NCBI GenBank assembly: GCA_937896225.1
Contig: CALBMZ010000056.1
Location: forward strand, 1 to 39,241
Reading direction: 5' to 3'
Length of the DNA stretch: 39,241 nucleotides
Source of the DNA: an uncultured Alcaligenaceae bacterium
GTDB lineage: Bacteria > Pseudomonadota > Gammaproteobacteria > Burkholderiales > Burkholderiaceae_B
In this document: positions 7,879 through 17,916 of the stretch, piece by piece
Layout: every line of letters begins with the position of its first letter
Position numbering within the stretch: the stretch's first letter is position 1
Position numbers and translations under genes: made by a program
The notes under the pieces: generated by a model
The model's database searches: none
What the model saw: only the letters and a program-made list of their open reading frames with translations
What the model was told of the DNA's origin: nothing

Positions 7879-9252
7879 ATGCATTTGCACATATTAGGTA
7901 TTTGCGGCACATTCATGGGGGGGTTAGCGCTGATTGCGCGGGCAGCGGGGCATCGCGTGACAGGATGCGATGCTGGCGTTTACCCTCCGATGAGCGCGCA
8001 ACTTACAGAACAAGGTATTGAATTAATAGAAGGTTTTGGTGCTGAACAACTCAGTTTAAAGCCTGATTTATTCATTATTGGCAATGTGGTTAGTCGAGGC
8101 AACCCGCTCATGGAAGCCATACTGAACGCAGACGCCCCCTATACATCTGGCCCGCAATGGCTTGGGCAGCACATTTTGGCAGGGCAGCATGTGCTGGCCG
8201 TCGCGGGCACCCATGGCAAAACCACTACGAGCTCCATGCTGACGTGGGTACTCAAGCAAAATGGCTTAAACCCTAACTTCTTAATTGGAGGGGTCGCCCA
8301 CGACCTCAAAGTTTCAGCACAGTTTGATCCGACGCAACGCTACTTTGTAATTGAAGCCGATGAATACGACACGGCTTTTTTTGATAAACGCTCAAAGTTT
8401 GTGCATTATCGGCCCCGTACGGCCATCTTAAACAACTTAGAGTTTGATCACGCCGACATATTTCCTGATTTGGCTGCGATTGAAACCCAATTTCATCATC
8501 TTGTACGAACGGTGCCAGCGCATGGCGCGTTGGTTATGCCCGACCATTCACCCGCACTGGAGCGCGTGATTGCCAAAGGATGCTGGACACTCGTTGAACG
8601 TACTGGACAAATCAATGGCTGGCACACCCATGCCCCAGCAGGGCCTCATCAAGCACCTGTCATTTATTTTGGAAAACAACACATTGGCGACCTAACTTGG
8701 GGCCTTTCAGGTCAACACAACATTGAGAACGCTTTAGTAACCTTAGCGGCGGCACAGCATGTTGGCATTTCGCCTCAGGCCGCCTTAACGGCACTGAATA
8801 CGTTTCAAGGCGTGAAACGACGCATGGAGTGCCGGGGTCTAGTAAACGGTGTCACCGTATATGATGATTTTGCGCACCACCCTACCGCCATCGCCACCAC
8901 GGTCGCCGGTTTACGCCAACAAGTCGGCTCAGCTCGCATCATCGCGGTGCTTGAACCCCGCTCAAACACAATGAAGTTGGGCACCATGGCAGCCAAATTG
9001 CCCAACGCCTTAAAGCAAGCAGATTTAATCTTTTGCTTTGGCGAAAGTTCAGGCAAGAATGCCTTAGGCTGGCAAGCGTCTGAAGTATTGGCGCCCCTTG
9101 GTGAACGTGCCAGTGTCTGGAATGACATGCCCAGCTTGGTGTCAGCCTTAGCCAAACAGGTGCAGCCCGGCGATCATGTTTTAATCATGAGCAATGGCTC
9201 ATTTGGTGGCATTCACGACAAACTTCTTAACGCTTTGGTAGGCCCATCATGA
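7879..9252 (+). CDS. mpl: UDP-N-acetylmuramate:L-Ala-gamma-D-Glu-meso-DAP ligase
   Basis: Mpl joins the recycled murein tripeptide to UDP-MurNAc, feeding peptidoglycan fragments back into synthesis. From the chosen start the protein has 457 residues, typical of the family. Visible motifs are the N-terminal nucleotide loop HILGICGTFMGGLA, the ATP P-loop GTHGKTTTSSML, EADEYDTAFFDKRSKFVHY, NNLEFDHADIF, and VYDDFAHHPTAI in the Mur ligase C-terminal domain. The start at 7879 is preceded by TAGGAG eight bases upstream; an earlier in-frame ATG at 7858 has no such site. It overlaps the esterase gene by four bases. Confidence 0.95.
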   Translation: MHLHILGICGTFMGGLALIARAAGHRVTGCDAGVYPPMSAQLTEQGIELIEGFGAEQLSLKPDLFIIGNVVSRGNPLMEAILNADAPYTSGPQWLGQHILAGQHVLAVAGTHGKTTTSSMLTWVLKQNGLNPNFLIGGVAHDLKVSAQFDPTQRYFVIEADEYDTAFFDKRSKFVHYRPRTAILNNLEFDHADIFPDLAAIETQFHHLVRTVPAHGALVMPDHSPALERVIAKGCWTLVERTGQINGWHTHAPAGPHQAPVIYFGKQHIGDLTWGLSGQHNIENALVTLAAAQHVGISPQAALTALNTFQGVKRRMECRGLVNGVTVYDDFAHHPTAIATTVAGLRQQVGSARIIAVLEPRSNTMKLGTMAAKLPNALKQADLIFCFGESSGKNALGWQASEVLAPLGERASVWNDMPSLVSALAKQVQPGDHVLIMSNGSFGGIHDKLLNALVGPS

Positions 9253-9863
9253 TGCTCCTTTACTTACACGGTTTTCGTTCATCGCCTGAATCTTCAAAGG
9301 CGCAAATGCTGGCTCAGCGCATGCAAGATCGTGCCCAACTTGACCGATGGTCTTGCCCCAGTTTACCGGCCAGTCCAGCCAAAGCCTTAGCGCTTTGCAA
9401 AGAACTGGCGCAAGACCTTATGACACGCCATCACGCCGAAGCTTCCGAGTTAACCGTCATTGGCTCATCATTGGGGGGATTTTATGCTGTGAGCTTGGCT
9501 GAACAACTGGGTTGCCGTGCTGTGGCCTTAAACCCTGCGGTCTTTGCCCCGCGCGACCTTGCCAGTCAAGTGGGCGAGCACGAGCAATACCACAGCAACG
9601 AACCTTTTATTTTTTTACCTGAACACGTGGACGAACTGCGAGGCATGGCCGTCACGCAAATCACTCAGCCAGAACGCTATCTTTTAATTGCCGCAACCGG
9701 CGACGAAGTACTAGACTGGCAAGAAATGCACACTTTCTTCAAAGGTGCGCAGCAAATCATCGTTGACGGCGACAACCATGGCTTGTCGAGCTTTACAGAC
9801 CATATTGATACCGTCTTACAATTTGCCGGCTTTGTCCCCAACCACCCGACCACCAAGAGCTAA
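9249..9863 (+). CDS. YqiA-like alpha/beta-hydrolase esterase
   Basis: This 204-residue hydrolase has the YqiA/UPF0227 layout: LYLHGFRSSPESSKAQ at the oxyanion end, the nucleophile elbow GSSLGGFYA with Ser74, the acid in ATGDEVLDW, and the His in GDNHGLSSF. Together they form a complete catalytic triad. E. coli YqiA is an esterase with activity on short acyl esters; the natural substrate is unknown. The start overlaps the mpl stop as ATGA, which suggests translational coupling, and the next gene begins five bases after the stop. Confidence 0.85.
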   Translation: MMLLYLHGFRSSPESSKAQMLAQRMQDRAQLDRWSCPSLPASPAKALALCKELAQDLMTRHHAEASELTVIGSSLGGFYAVSLAEQLGCRAVALNPAVFAPRDLASQVGEHEQYHSNEPFIFLPEHVDELRGMAVTQITQPERYLLIAATGDEVLDWQEMHTFFKGAQQIIVDGDNHGLSSFTDHIDTVLQFAGFVPNHPTTKS

Positions 9864-9868
9864 ATCCT

Positions 9869-11818
9869 ATGTACGTGTTGTTTGAAGAAGACGGAAGTTT
9901 TAAAGCGGCTGAGATCAAAAGCGAGGCTGACACCACCTTACAAATTGAGTTTGCCTCGGGCAAACGTAGCAAAATCAAACGCAACCAATGTATTTTTCAA
10001 TTTGCGTCGCCTACGCCTGACAATTTATTAACCCAAGCCCCCGTTCTCGCGGCTAATATTGACCCCACCTTTTTGTGGGAAGTGACCCCACAGGCTGAGT
10101 TCAACCTTGATGCCATTGGAACAGACTACTTTGGGCGCTCACCCACCTCTATTGAAAAGGCAAGTCTACTGTGGTGCTTACATCAAGCACCCATATACTT
10201 TCATCGTCGCGGCAAAGGCCTTTACCAGCCAGCACCACCCCATATTTTAGAGGCAGCCTTAGCGGGCCAAGAAAAAAAGCGCTTGCAAGCTCTTGAGCAA
10301 GAGACTTGGGTTCAATCAATCGTTGAGGGCAACCTACCCGAACCCATTGCCGAGTTAGCGCTCACATTAATCACCCGGCCTGATAAAAACACACAAATTT
10401 TTAAAGCACTTGATCGAGCTAGTCAACACCTACATCAAAGCCCTGAACAAATTTTGCTTGAACGGGGTGCTTGGCCACACGCGCTGGCATTGCATAAAGC
10501 CAAATTCTTATCTTTAAACTTTCCCAAAGGTTTGGCTTTTAACCCAACAGAGTTTGATACCGCCTTTGATCACCTTCCCTTGGCGCAAGGGGTTCGCCCT
10601 TTTTCGGTCGACGACATCAGCACCACCGAAATTGACGATGCCATTTCTGTGCAACCCTTGGCAGGCGGTTGGCTAAAGGTTGGCGTGCATATTGCTGTAC
10701 CTGCATTAGCGGTTAAGCGTAACAGCGTACTAGATGACATGGCACGCGCACGCATGTCAACGGTATATATGCCTGGCGAAAAAATACCCATGCTGCCCGA
10801 CGAGGTGATCAACACATTTTCTCTTAACGCCGGTCGCATCGTACCTGCGCTTTCCATTTATGTGGAGGCACATAAAGAAACCGGCGAAACACGAACATTT
10901 CAAACGACTCTAGAACGCATCGAAGTCGTTGAAAACCTGCGACATAACCAACTTGACGAGCAAGTCACTGAGGAAGCCTTAAACGATATCTCGCAAGAAT
11001 TGCCCCACAATGACTGGTTGCGACCGCTCTGGCAGCTGTCATTAGCACTAAATAAAAAACGTGAAATCATTCGGGGCAAACCCGAGTCAAACAGTCGTAT
11101 TGATTACAATTTTTCACTTGACGGTACGGCTGACGACCCCGACACACCCGTCAATATCGTCCCCCGCCGTCGCGATGCGCCCCTTGACCGATTGGTCGCT
11201 GAATACATGATTTTGGCCAACAGCTTGTGGGGTGGTCAACTCAACACCCACAACCTACCTGGCATCTATCGTTCTCAACAAGCTGGGCGCGTGCGCATGA
11301 GCACCCAAGCACTGCCACATGAATCAATCGGTGTCGAGCAGTACTCTTGGTGCACCTCACCGCTCAGACGTTATGTCGACATGGTGAATCAGCGTCAGTT
11401 ACTGGCTGTCGCCGAACACGGCATATCAGCCGCACTGGTCGCACCTTATAAGCCCCGTGACCCTGACTTATTTGCATTAATTGGCGCCTTTGAATCACAA
11501 TACGCTACTTGGAACGAGTTTCAAGATCAAATGGAACGGTACTGGTGTTTACGCTGGTTACAACAACAAAACATCACGCAATGTACCGCTAAAGTGTTGC
11601 GTGACGATTTAGTGCGATTTGAAGATTTACCATTCATCACCAACGTAGCTGGCATGCCCAACCTTATGCGAGGCGCCCGTGTTCTGTTATCACTTGAACG
11701 GTTTGACGAACTCGGGTTGCGGTTAAGCTGCCAGTATATTGCCGCCCTCGATGAGGCGGAATCAACAGTAAGCGAAGTCGAACTTGGCGTCGCAGACAAC
11801 CTTCAGGAAAAAACGTAA
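9869..11818 (+). CDS. RNB-domain exoribonuclease (RNase II/R family)
   Basis: This is a 649-residue 3'-5' exoribonuclease of the RNB family. The central RNB domain begins near residue 240 with FSVDDISTTEIDDAISV, where Asp248/249 and Asp256/257 supply the metal-binding acidic cluster. Later conserved parts are the YMPGEKIPMLPDEV block, DRLVAEYMILAN and SPLRRYVDMVNQRQL. The N-terminal 230 residues hold a divergent small beta domain and a helical region instead of two clear cold-shock domains, and the C-terminal S1-like region is short. This variant is common in Burkholderiales beside tonB-aroE. It is not a canonical Rnb or Rnr, so no symbol is given. Confidence 0.88.
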   Translation: MYVLFEEDGSFKAAEIKSEADTTLQIEFASGKRSKIKRNQCIFQFASPTPDNLLTQAPVLAANIDPTFLWEVTPQAEFNLDAIGTDYFGRSPTSIEKASLLWCLHQAPIYFHRRGKGLYQPAPPHILEAALAGQEKKRLQALEQETWVQSIVEGNLPEPIAELALTLITRPDKNTQIFKALDRASQHLHQSPEQILLERGAWPHALALHKAKFLSLNFPKGLAFNPTEFDTAFDHLPLAQGVRPFSVDDISTTEIDDAISVQPLAGGWLKVGVHIAVPALAVKRNSVLDDMARARMSTVYMPGEKIPMLPDEVINTFSLNAGRIVPALSIYVEAHKETGETRTFQTTLERIEVVENLRHNQLDEQVTEEALNDISQELPHNDWLRPLWQLSLALNKKREIIRGKPESNSRIDYNFSLDGTADDPDTPVNIVPRRRDAPLDRLVAEYMILANSLWGGQLNTHNLPGIYRSQQAGRVRMSTQALPHESIGVEQYSWCTSPLRRYVDMVNQRQLLAVAEHGISAALVAPYKPRDPDLFALIGAFESQYATWNEFQDQMERYWCLRWLQQQNITQCTAKVLRDDLVRFEDLPFITNVAGMPNLMRGARVLLSLERFDELGLRLSCQYIAALDEAESTVSEVELGVADNLQEKT

Positions 11819-11820
11819 GC

Positions 11821-12708
11821 ATGAATATTTGGCAGTGGTGGCGCGCGCCTGAACAGCATTTTCTTCGCTGGGCAGTCGGCTTGTCATTGCTACTTCACCT
11901 TGCGTTACTCAGTTGGGCGCCACTGGGCCACAGTCAAACCCCAAGCCCGCCCGAAATCCTTGACATGGTGATTGTCACCACACAAACTGAAACGGCACCC
12001 GTAGAACCACAACGCTTAGCCCAAAATAATCTAGATGGCGGCGGCTTAGCGCAAGAGGGTGTGGCCAGCAACCCCATCCCGAAATTGGGCGAGTCAGATC
12101 AGGTGATTGCAATTGAAGCCATGACCAAACAGCGCGCCGCACTGGAGTCAAAGCAAAATGCTCTGCTTGAACAACTGTTAAACGAATGGGCAGTACCTGT
12201 CTCAGTACCTCAAGCCAATGAACAAGATGAAGACACAACGGCTGGCGTCGACCCCGTTGACCAAACTGCTCTAGAACGTCACGCTGAAATTGCGGCCTTG
12301 GTCGACCGCATCGAACGTTACAACGCTTTACCCAAACGCTTCTACGACGCCCCTTCTGCGAAAGCACACCCTTACGTTGAATACGTTACTCAGTGGCAAA
12401 ATAAAATCGAAGATATCGGGAAACGTTTTTATCCGGGAGAAGGCGAAAACCGCCCCACCGGTTCACTTCAAGCCACAATCACCATTGATGCAACAGGGCA
12501 AATATTAGATATTTCACTTGACCGCCCCTCAAGCCTAGCCATATTGAACCAATCTGTTCGCCGTATTGTGCAACTGGCTGCACCCTTCCCTCCTTTTCCA
12601 CCTAACATGCGTGAAAAGATTGACCAAATTGTGATCACACGTACGTGGCAGTTTAAGGCCGGCAAGCTGACAACCTCTTCTTCATCTACTCAACGCAATC
12701 AACCATGA
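11821..12708 (+). CDS. TonB-family energy-transducer protein
   Basis: The 295-residue protein has an N-terminal membrane anchor (about residues 15-34) containing Ser22 and His26 as SLLLH, the SxxxH signature by which TonB/TolA contact ExbB/ExbD-type motors. A charged, poorly conserved spacer follows (about 45-195). The C-terminal TonB-like domain (about 205-285) has GSLQATITIDATGQI and ends in ITRTWQFKAG. No Pro-rich EP/KP spacer like that of classical TonB is present, so it may be a TolA/TonB-like paralogue. No exbBD genes lie in the window. It sits between the RNB nuclease and aroE, overlapping aroE by four bases. Confidence 0.78.
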   Translation: MNIWQWWRAPEQHFLRWAVGLSLLLHLALLSWAPLGHSQTPSPPEILDMVIVTTQTETAPVEPQRLAQNNLDGGGLAQEGVASNPIPKLGESDQVIAIEAMTKQRAALESKQNALLEQLLNEWAVPVSVPQANEQDEDTTAGVDPVDQTALERHAEIAALVDRIERYNALPKRFYDAPSAKAHPYVEYVTQWQNKIEDIGKRFYPGEGENRPTGSLQATITIDATGQILDISLDRPSSLAILNQSVRRIVQLAAPFPPFPPNMREKIDQIVITRTWQFKAGKLTTSSSSTQRNQP

Positions 12709-13631
12709 ACCCTGTTTTGAAACACTTTGCTGTTGTGGGCAACCCCATTGAACACAGTCGTTCACCCATTATTCATCAAGCTTTTGCCAATCAATTTGGC
12801 ATAGGCTTGGTGTATGAAAAAATAAAAGCTCCTTTCGATGACTTTGAATCTTCGGTAGAGCACTTCTTTGATAACGAAGGTTGTGGTTTAAACGTGACCG
12901 TACCGTTTAAAGAACAAGCATGGCAACTGGCACAAAACCACTTGAGTGCACGGGCTCGCCTAGCAGGTGCGGTCAACACACTCTGGCAAGTTAATGGGCA
13001 TATACACGGTTGCAATACCGACGGAGTGGGTCTAGTGAGTGATTTACAACGTCTAGGCATTGAGCTTAACGGTGCCCGTATTCTTATGGTCGGTGCCGGT
13101 GGTGCTGCGCGAGGTGTGATGCAACCTTTACTGAATGCGGGCTGCACCCATCTGCATATTGTTAACCGCACAGAAACCCGTGCACAACAACTGGCTGCAC
13201 TATGTTTGAGCCACTTAGCAACCCAAACCGTTCAAGTCACAACTGTCGCCACCACAAACACGCTGCCAAATACCGCCCCGTTCGAAGCCTTCGACAAAAT
13301 ACCCCTTATCACAGCAGGCTCATTAAATGATGCCAGACTAGGCGCCCCTTGGTCACTCGTCATCAATGCTTCTGCCAGCGGTTTGTCCAATCAAGCGCCT
13401 GACTTACCTAGCGGGCTTTATGGGCCAGGCGCATGGGCTTATGACATGATGTACGGTGCACAACCCACGGCCTTTATGCTACAAGCACAACAGTCGGGCG
13501 CCACAAAACAAGCCGATGGGTTAGGCATGCTGGTGGGGCAAGCGGCTGAAAGCTTCGCCATTTGGCACGAGGTTAAACCGAATGTTTTACCCGTTATTGA
13601 ACTGCTGCGAAGCGCCTTCAAAACATCATAA
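12705..13631 (+). CDS. aroE: Shikimate dehydrogenase
   Basis: AroE reduces 3-dehydroshikimate to shikimate with NADPH. The N-terminal substrate domain shows AVVGNPIEHSRSPIIHQAF and the catalytic Lys in VTVPFKEQAW; NTDGVGLVSDL holds the paired Asp. The NADP fold has the GAGGAARGV loop and VNRTETRA, and the C-terminal QADGLGMLVGQAAESF is standard. At 308 residues it is longer than the usual 270-290 because of an extra loop around residues 168-205 (rich in Thr/Asn/Pro) inside the nucleotide-binding half. The start overlaps the tonB-like stop as ATGA. The mtgA gene that often follows aroE in this order is absent. Confidence 0.94.
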   Translation: MNPVLKHFAVVGNPIEHSRSPIIHQAFANQFGIGLVYEKIKAPFDDFESSVEHFFDNEGCGLNVTVPFKEQAWQLAQNHLSARARLAGAVNTLWQVNGHIHGCNTDGVGLVSDLQRLGIELNGARILMVGAGGAARGVMQPLLNAGCTHLHIVNRTETRAQQLAALCLSHLATQTVQVTTVATTNTLPNTAPFEAFDKIPLITAGSLNDARLGAPWSLVINASASGLSNQAPDLPSGLYGPGAWAYDMMYGAQPTAFMLQAQQSGATKQADGLGMLVGQAAESFAIWHEVKPNVLPVIELLRSAFKTS

Positions 13632-13710
13632 ATTTTCAATATACGCACACTAATTACTGACTTTTTTCAAATCACTGACTGTATCTTGAAGACTCAATTA
13701 CACTGAGAAT

Positions 13711-14883
13711 ATGCGCACTGCACGAAACTACCTAGCCAAAGAAATCTACCGCTCATCTGCGGTGGTTTTAATTGCTTTGCTTGGCTTATTTTCATTTTTC
13801 ACCTTAATTGATGAGCTTGACTCAGTAAACGAGTTTTTTCCCATCACTGCATTATTGTCACTCGAACTATTGGCTATTCCGAACCGGTTGTACGACTTAC
13901 TACCAATTGGCTTACTGATTGGGTCTATTTTGGCGTTAGCCGGGTTAGCCCAACGCAACGAGTTGGTCATTTTACGAATATCAGGCATGAGTGGTATGCG
14001 CATACTGCGTATGCTATGGGTCATTACCATACCCGTCATTGCGTTAGCTATATTACTTTCGGAAGTTATCGCCCCAGCCGCTGAAATTCGCTACAGTGAG
14101 GCCAATTTAATGATGCGTGGTCGGGTTGAAGGCGGTCGTATGGTTAGCGGCTATTGGTTTAAAGAACCCACCTTAACAGGGGGAACCCGCATTATTAACG
14201 TTGGCAAACTATTGTCTTCGGGCGACGTGGCGGAGTTAAAAGTTTACGAATTTCCTGATAACACTCACATGTCTAGCATGTGGACAGCTGCGTCAGGCAC
14301 TTTCAAAGATAGCAAGTTATTGTTAAAAAATGTCACTGAAAATCGTTTTGCTGACACGGCACATCTGAGCTTAATCGATGGCAACCCTGTCGAAGCACCA
14401 TTAATGGAAGTTTCACGGTCACCTGAGGTGGAAATCAACACTACCCTGACCCCTGGTCGCTTGGTGTCGCGCATCTTAACGCCTGAGCGCATGACTTGGG
14501 TCATGCTTAGCGATTACATCGATTATTTACAACGCAATAAACTTGATGCTGACAGACAGATTGTGGCAATTTGGCGCAAAGCAGCTTACCCCTTTACGTT
14601 GCTGGTTATGTTAACCATCGCCGCCCCCATTAGTTACATGCAAACTAGGCGAGGCGGCGTCGGTGCCAAAATATTCATAGGTATCTTAATGGGCACAGGT
14701 TTCTTTATGTTAAATCAACTAGCGTTAAACGTAGGATTACTCTATAAATGGCCACCGCTTGTCACGGCTTTGCTACCCAATATTTTAGCCATGGCCATTG
14801 CCATGAGTACCATTTTTGCTATGGAAAACCGACTGAAATGGTCGGGGCGTAAACTTCAATCATCGATTAAGGCAAACGCCTAA
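13711..14883 (+). CDS. lptG: LPS export ABC transporter permease LptG
   Basis: LptG is one of two inner membrane permeases of the LptB2FG complex that extracts lipopolysaccharide for transport to the outer membrane. The 390 residues show three N-terminal membrane helices (about 14-34, 55-78, 97-120), a periplasmic beta-jellyroll (about 130-265) and three C-terminal helices (about 295-375). The segment [24 protein letters not shown] is the coupling helix for LptB. It resembles betaproteobacterial LptG more than LptF. The partner lptF, often the neighbour, is not in the window. A 79-base gap separates it from aroE, so a local promoter is possible. Confidence 0.9.
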   Translation: MRTARNYLAKEIYRSSAVVLIALLGLFSFFTLIDELDSVNEFFPITALLSLELLAIPNRLYDLLPIGLLIGSILALAGLAQRNELVILRISGMSGMRILRMLWVITIPVIALAILLSEVIAPAAEIRYSEANLMMRGRVEGGRMVSGYWFKEPTLTGGTRIINVGKLLSSGDVAELKVYEFPDNTHMSSMWTAASGTFKDSKLLLKNVTENRFADTAHLSLIDGNPVEAPLMEVSRSPEVEINTTLTPGRLVSRILTPERMTWVMLSDYIDYLQRNKLDADRQIVAIWRKAAYPFTLLVMLTIAAPISYMQTRRGGVGAKIFIGILMGTGFFMLNQLALNVGLLYKWPPLVTALLPNILAMAIAMSTIFAMENRLKWSGRKLQSSIKANA

Positions 14884-14885
14884 AT

Positions 14886-15716
14886 ATGGCTACCCCAAGC
14901 ATCTGGATAATCGGTGACGTACAAGGTTGCTGCGGCTCACTTGACGCGTTACTGGCGCACCCCAGCATTTCAGAAGAACCTGATGCAAAATTTTGGTTTG
15001 CGGGCGACCTCGTTAACCGCGGGCCGCAATCATTACAAACCTTGCGTCGCATCATATCGCTTGACGATAGAAGCACTTCTGTTTTAGGTAATCACGACCT
15101 CCACTTGCTCGCGATGGCAGCAGGCGTTAAGAAACCCAGTAAAAACGATAGTTTGCTTGATGTACTCACTGCGCCTGACGCAGGGGATTTGATCAATTGG
15201 CTTCGCCACCGCCCACTCGCTCATTATGAACATGACCACCTTATGGTGCATGCAGGCGTTTTACCCAAGTGGGATGTTAAAAAAACATTAAGTCTCGCAC
15301 ACGAGGTAGAACAAGTTTTAAGAAGTAAAAATTGGCAAAAAATTTTTCTTAAAATGTACGGTGACGAACCTGTTTTTTGGAAAGAAGGTCACGCAGGTAG
15401 CAAGCGATTGCGCATCATCATTAATACCCTCACACGCTTGCGTATGTGCACGCCTAAAGGCCACATGGCACTCAACATTAAGTCTTCGCCTGAAAGTCAT
15501 CGCGGCACGCTGGTGCCTTGGTTTGACTTACCTAACCGCGCCACCTCAGATGTGACGATCGTGTTTGGTCATTGGTCAACGTTAGGATTGAAAATTGAAC
15601 CCCACATTATCTGCTTAGATACAGGTTGTGTTTGGGGTGGCCATTTAACAGCCATGCGTTTGCAAGATCGCGCCTTGGTTCAAATACCCTGTCATCAAAG
15701 CATTGATCCCTTTTAA
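14886..15716 (+). CDS. apaH: Symmetrical bis(5'-nucleosyl)-tetraphosphatase
   Basis: ApaH hydrolyses Ap4A to two ADP, controlling a stress-related dinucleotide. The 276-residue protein shows the PPP-type metallophosphatase motifs in order: [24 protein letters not shown], the mid-protein His segment [10 protein letters not shown], and GHWSTLG with the closing DTGCVWGG. These supply the metal ligands Asp, His, Asn and His. It begins two bases after the lptG stop, suggesting one transcript. In enterobacteria apaH is linked to ksgA/apaG, so this placement is different. No strong terminator was seen in the 59 bases before the convergent plsC gene. Confidence 0.93.
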   Translation: MATPSIWIIGDVQGCCGSLDALLAHPSISEEPDAKFWFAGDLVNRGPQSLQTLRRIISLDDRSTSVLGNHDLHLLAMAAGVKKPSKNDSLLDVLTAPDAGDLINWLRHRPLAHYEHDHLMVHAGVLPKWDVKKTLSLAHEVEQVLRSKNWQKIFLKMYGDEPVFWKEGHAGSKRLRIIINTLTRLRMCTPKGHMALNIKSSPESHRGTLVPWFDLPNRATSDVTIVFGHWSTLGLKIEPHIICLDTGCVWGGHLTAMRLQDRALVQIPCHQSIDPF

Positions 15717-15775
15717 AACACCCTCGACTTCCACTTAAGCATAAAGGCGCCTAAAGAATCATTATGGTTTGTGCG

Positions 15776-16615
15776 CTATGGCCGACGAACCACATTTTGA
15801 ATACTGGCTCGCGCGTCTTGTGCCAACTCCATTCTTGTTGGACATGCAAAGGTTACTGCGTCATCAAAACCCCTACCAAACTCTGCTTTGTTGAGTTCAG
15901 CTGACTCAACCTCAAGAGCTGTCAAGGGTACATTCACTGACACAGTATGAGGCTCTTTAATCGGTTGCAAGAAAGTCATTTCAATTTCAACACCGGTAGC
16001 ACCCAGCACGCGCCACAAATTTTCAATTAAGGTTTCATCCCCAACAAAAGCGGCAAACTGACTGCGTTGCCCATGGTGAAAATATTTCAATGCGATCGGT
16101 TGAATCGCAACGTCAGGCAGACGAGCGGGTTCAAAAAGATTGGCGTAAAAGTTCAGGACATCAAAGCCTTCTGAGGTTGTACCTTCTGGAAACAAACCCA
16201 CTGCTTGACCTCGCGCAAACCGTAACCGCATGGCTTGACCCACTGCGCGTATGGCGTGACGCGAAGCACGTTCAATAAAAATAGTGTCAGCACCAGCGGC
16301 TAACCAACCGATTAAAGGCCAATGTCGAATTTCACTTTTGGCCACAAAAGCAGTTGATCGCTCAAGGTTCAATACAAAAATATCAAGCCAAGATACATGA
16401 TTCACCACCCACAATACAGGGCCATTTTTATAAGCTTGGCCCGAAGACCGCACCCGAACCCCACACAGTCGAACTAAGACTGCAGACCAGTATTGCTTAA
16501 TAAGTAAGCGACCCGCTAAGCTTACCCACCAAAAAAAAACAGCAATCAAAAACAAACCGACCAACACCCAGAGGGCTACTAGGCTTGCCCGCAAAATAAA
16601 CCTAAGCCACGACAA
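15776..16615 (-). CDS. 1-acyl-sn-glycerol-3-phosphate acyltransferase family protein
   Basis: The PlsC-fold acyltransferase makes phosphatidic acid or a related acylated lipid at the inner membrane. Its 279 residues have an N-terminal hydrophobic segment (about 8-35), the catalytic HX4D box as NHVSWLD (His73, Asp78), and the glycerol-phosphate-binding FPEGTTSEG near residue 142. The start is assigned to a TTG two bases after the pyrC' stop with no clear ribosome-binding site, so reinitiation or a different start is possible. It is the last gene of the rubredoxin-pyr operon. The substrate could also be an ornithine lipid or another lyso-lipid. Confidence 0.82.
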   Translation of the reverse strand: MSWLRFILRASLVALWVLVGLFLIAVFFWWVSLAGRLLIKQYWSAVLVRLCGVRVRSSGQAYKNGPVLWVVNHVSWLDIFVLNLERSTAFVAKSEIRHWPLIGWLAAGADTIFIERASRHAIRAVGQAMRLRFARGQAVGLFPEGTTSEGFDVLNFYANLFEPARLPDVAIQPIALKYFHHGQRSQFAAFVGDETLIENLWRVLGATGVEIEMTFLQPIKEPHTVSVNVPLTALEVESAELNKAEFGRGFDDAVTFACPTRMELAQDARASIQNVVRRP

Positions 16616-16617
16616 GG

Positions 16618-17916
16618 TTAAGCGCCCCGTTCCCAGACGATTCGGCCACGCACAACCGTCATGTTGACGCGCCCGGGTAACTCAGTACCAATGAAGGGGG
16701 TGTGCTGACTTTGACTTAATAACGTTTGACGATCAACCAACCAGTGATCATCAATATTGACCAAACACAAGTCGGCCGATGCACCCACGACTAAACGACC
16801 GCAAGACGGAATGGCTGGCATCGAGCGTGTCAACACTTTGGCGGGCCCTTCCGTTACGCGGGCCAGTGCAACCACCAACGGCACTCGGTCTTGCTCAGCC
16901 CATCTTAGGGTAAGCGAAAGCAACAACTCAAGCCCCGTCGCACCCGCTTCTGCTTCCGCAAAAGGCACTTGCTTACCATCGTCATCAACTGGTGAGTGGT
17001 CTGAACACATGGCATCGATCGTGCCATCAAGCAGACCCGCACGAATCGCGTCACGGTCACGTTGACCACGCAAAGGTGGGTCAAGACGGTAGTTGCTGTC
17101 GTAAAAGCCCAAATCAATATCGGTTAAGTGCACGTTGTTCATTGATACATCGCAGGTAACGGGTAAGCCCTCACGTTTGGCCTGGCGTAATAATTCAACC
17201 CCAGCGGCTGACGAGAGGCGACAAATGTGCAAAGAAACCCCCACACTGCGTTGCAACTCAAACAAAGTATGTAGAGCAATTGTTTCTGCCTGAACAGGCA
17301 CACCCGACAAACCCAAACGTGAAGCATATGCACCACTGGCGGCGACACCACTTCTGGCCAACCACGCATCTTGCGCTCGCAGCCATAAGGTGTAGCCAAA
17401 CGAGCGGGCATACTGCATGGCGCGCAAGAGCACATTGGTATCGGTAACCGGTTGATCAGCTTGTGCAAAGCCCACACAACCTGCTTCGGTCAGCTCAGCC
17501 ATCTCGGTTAACTTTTCGCCTTTTAGGCCAACCGTCATGGCGCCCAAGGGGTATAAGTTCACTTGATTTAATTGACGTGCACGGTGCTTGAGCATTTCCA
17601 CCAAACCGGGCTCATCAAGAACTGGGTCCGTGTCAGGGGGCAGCACCAAACTGGTCACGCCACCGGCCATGGCTGCACGCATTTCAGACTCAAGCGTGGC
17701 GCGGTGTTCAAACCCCGGTTCGCGCAAACGGGCGGCCAAATCAACCAAACCTGGTATCACCACTAAGCCTTTAGCCTCAATCACGCGATCGGCCTCTAAG
17801 GGCTTCGCAGGCTGCCCAATGGCGGCAATACAGCCCCCTGCCACCCAAACATCAGTCACCAGGTCTAGCCCCTGCGAGGGGTCAATTAACCGAGCGCCTT
17901 TTATATGAAGTTTCAT
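16618..17916 (-). CDS. Dihydroorotase-like protein lacking zinc ligands (PyrC'/PyrX)
   Basis: The 432-residue protein has the whole type I dihydroorotase fold, but key metal residues are replaced. The usual DxHxHxREPG box reads [10 protein letters not shown] (His to Ala61 and Arg63). The later His pair reads Asn260-Asn261 in [12 protein letters not shown]. The HxxHxS motif reads HICRLS, with Arg233 for the His. The SDHSP segment with the catalytic-type Asp near 306 is kept. In Pseudomonas such an inactive PyrC' is a structural partner required by aspartate transcarbamoylase. The same role is inferred here because the gene overlaps pyrB by four bases (ATGA). A true PyrC must lie elsewhere. Confidence 0.88.
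   Translation of the reverse strand: MKLHIKGARLIDPSQGLDLVTDVWVAGGCIAAIGQPAKPLEADRVIEAKGLVVIPGLVDLAARLREPGFEHRATLESEMRAAMAGGVTSLVLPPDTDPVLDEPGLVEMLKHRARQLNQVNLYPLGAMTVGLKGEKLTEMAELTEAGCVGFAQADQPVTDTNVLLRAMQYARSFGYTLWLRAQDAWLARSGVAASGAYASRLGLSGVPVQAETIALHTLFELQRSVGVSLHICRLSSAAGVELLRQAKREGLPVTCDVSMNNVHLTDIDLGFYDSNYRLDPPLRGQRDRDAIRAGLLDGTIDAMCSDHSPVDDDGKQVPFAEAEAGATGLELLLSLTLRWAEQDRVPLVVALARVTEGPAKVLTRSMPAIPSCGRLVVGASADLCLVNIDDHWLVDRQTLLSQSQHTPFIGTELPGRVNMTVVRGRIVWERGA

Noticed and set aside
8805-9155. Open frame of 116 codons antisense to mpl
   Set aside because: It lies fully inside mpl with no domain or start signal.
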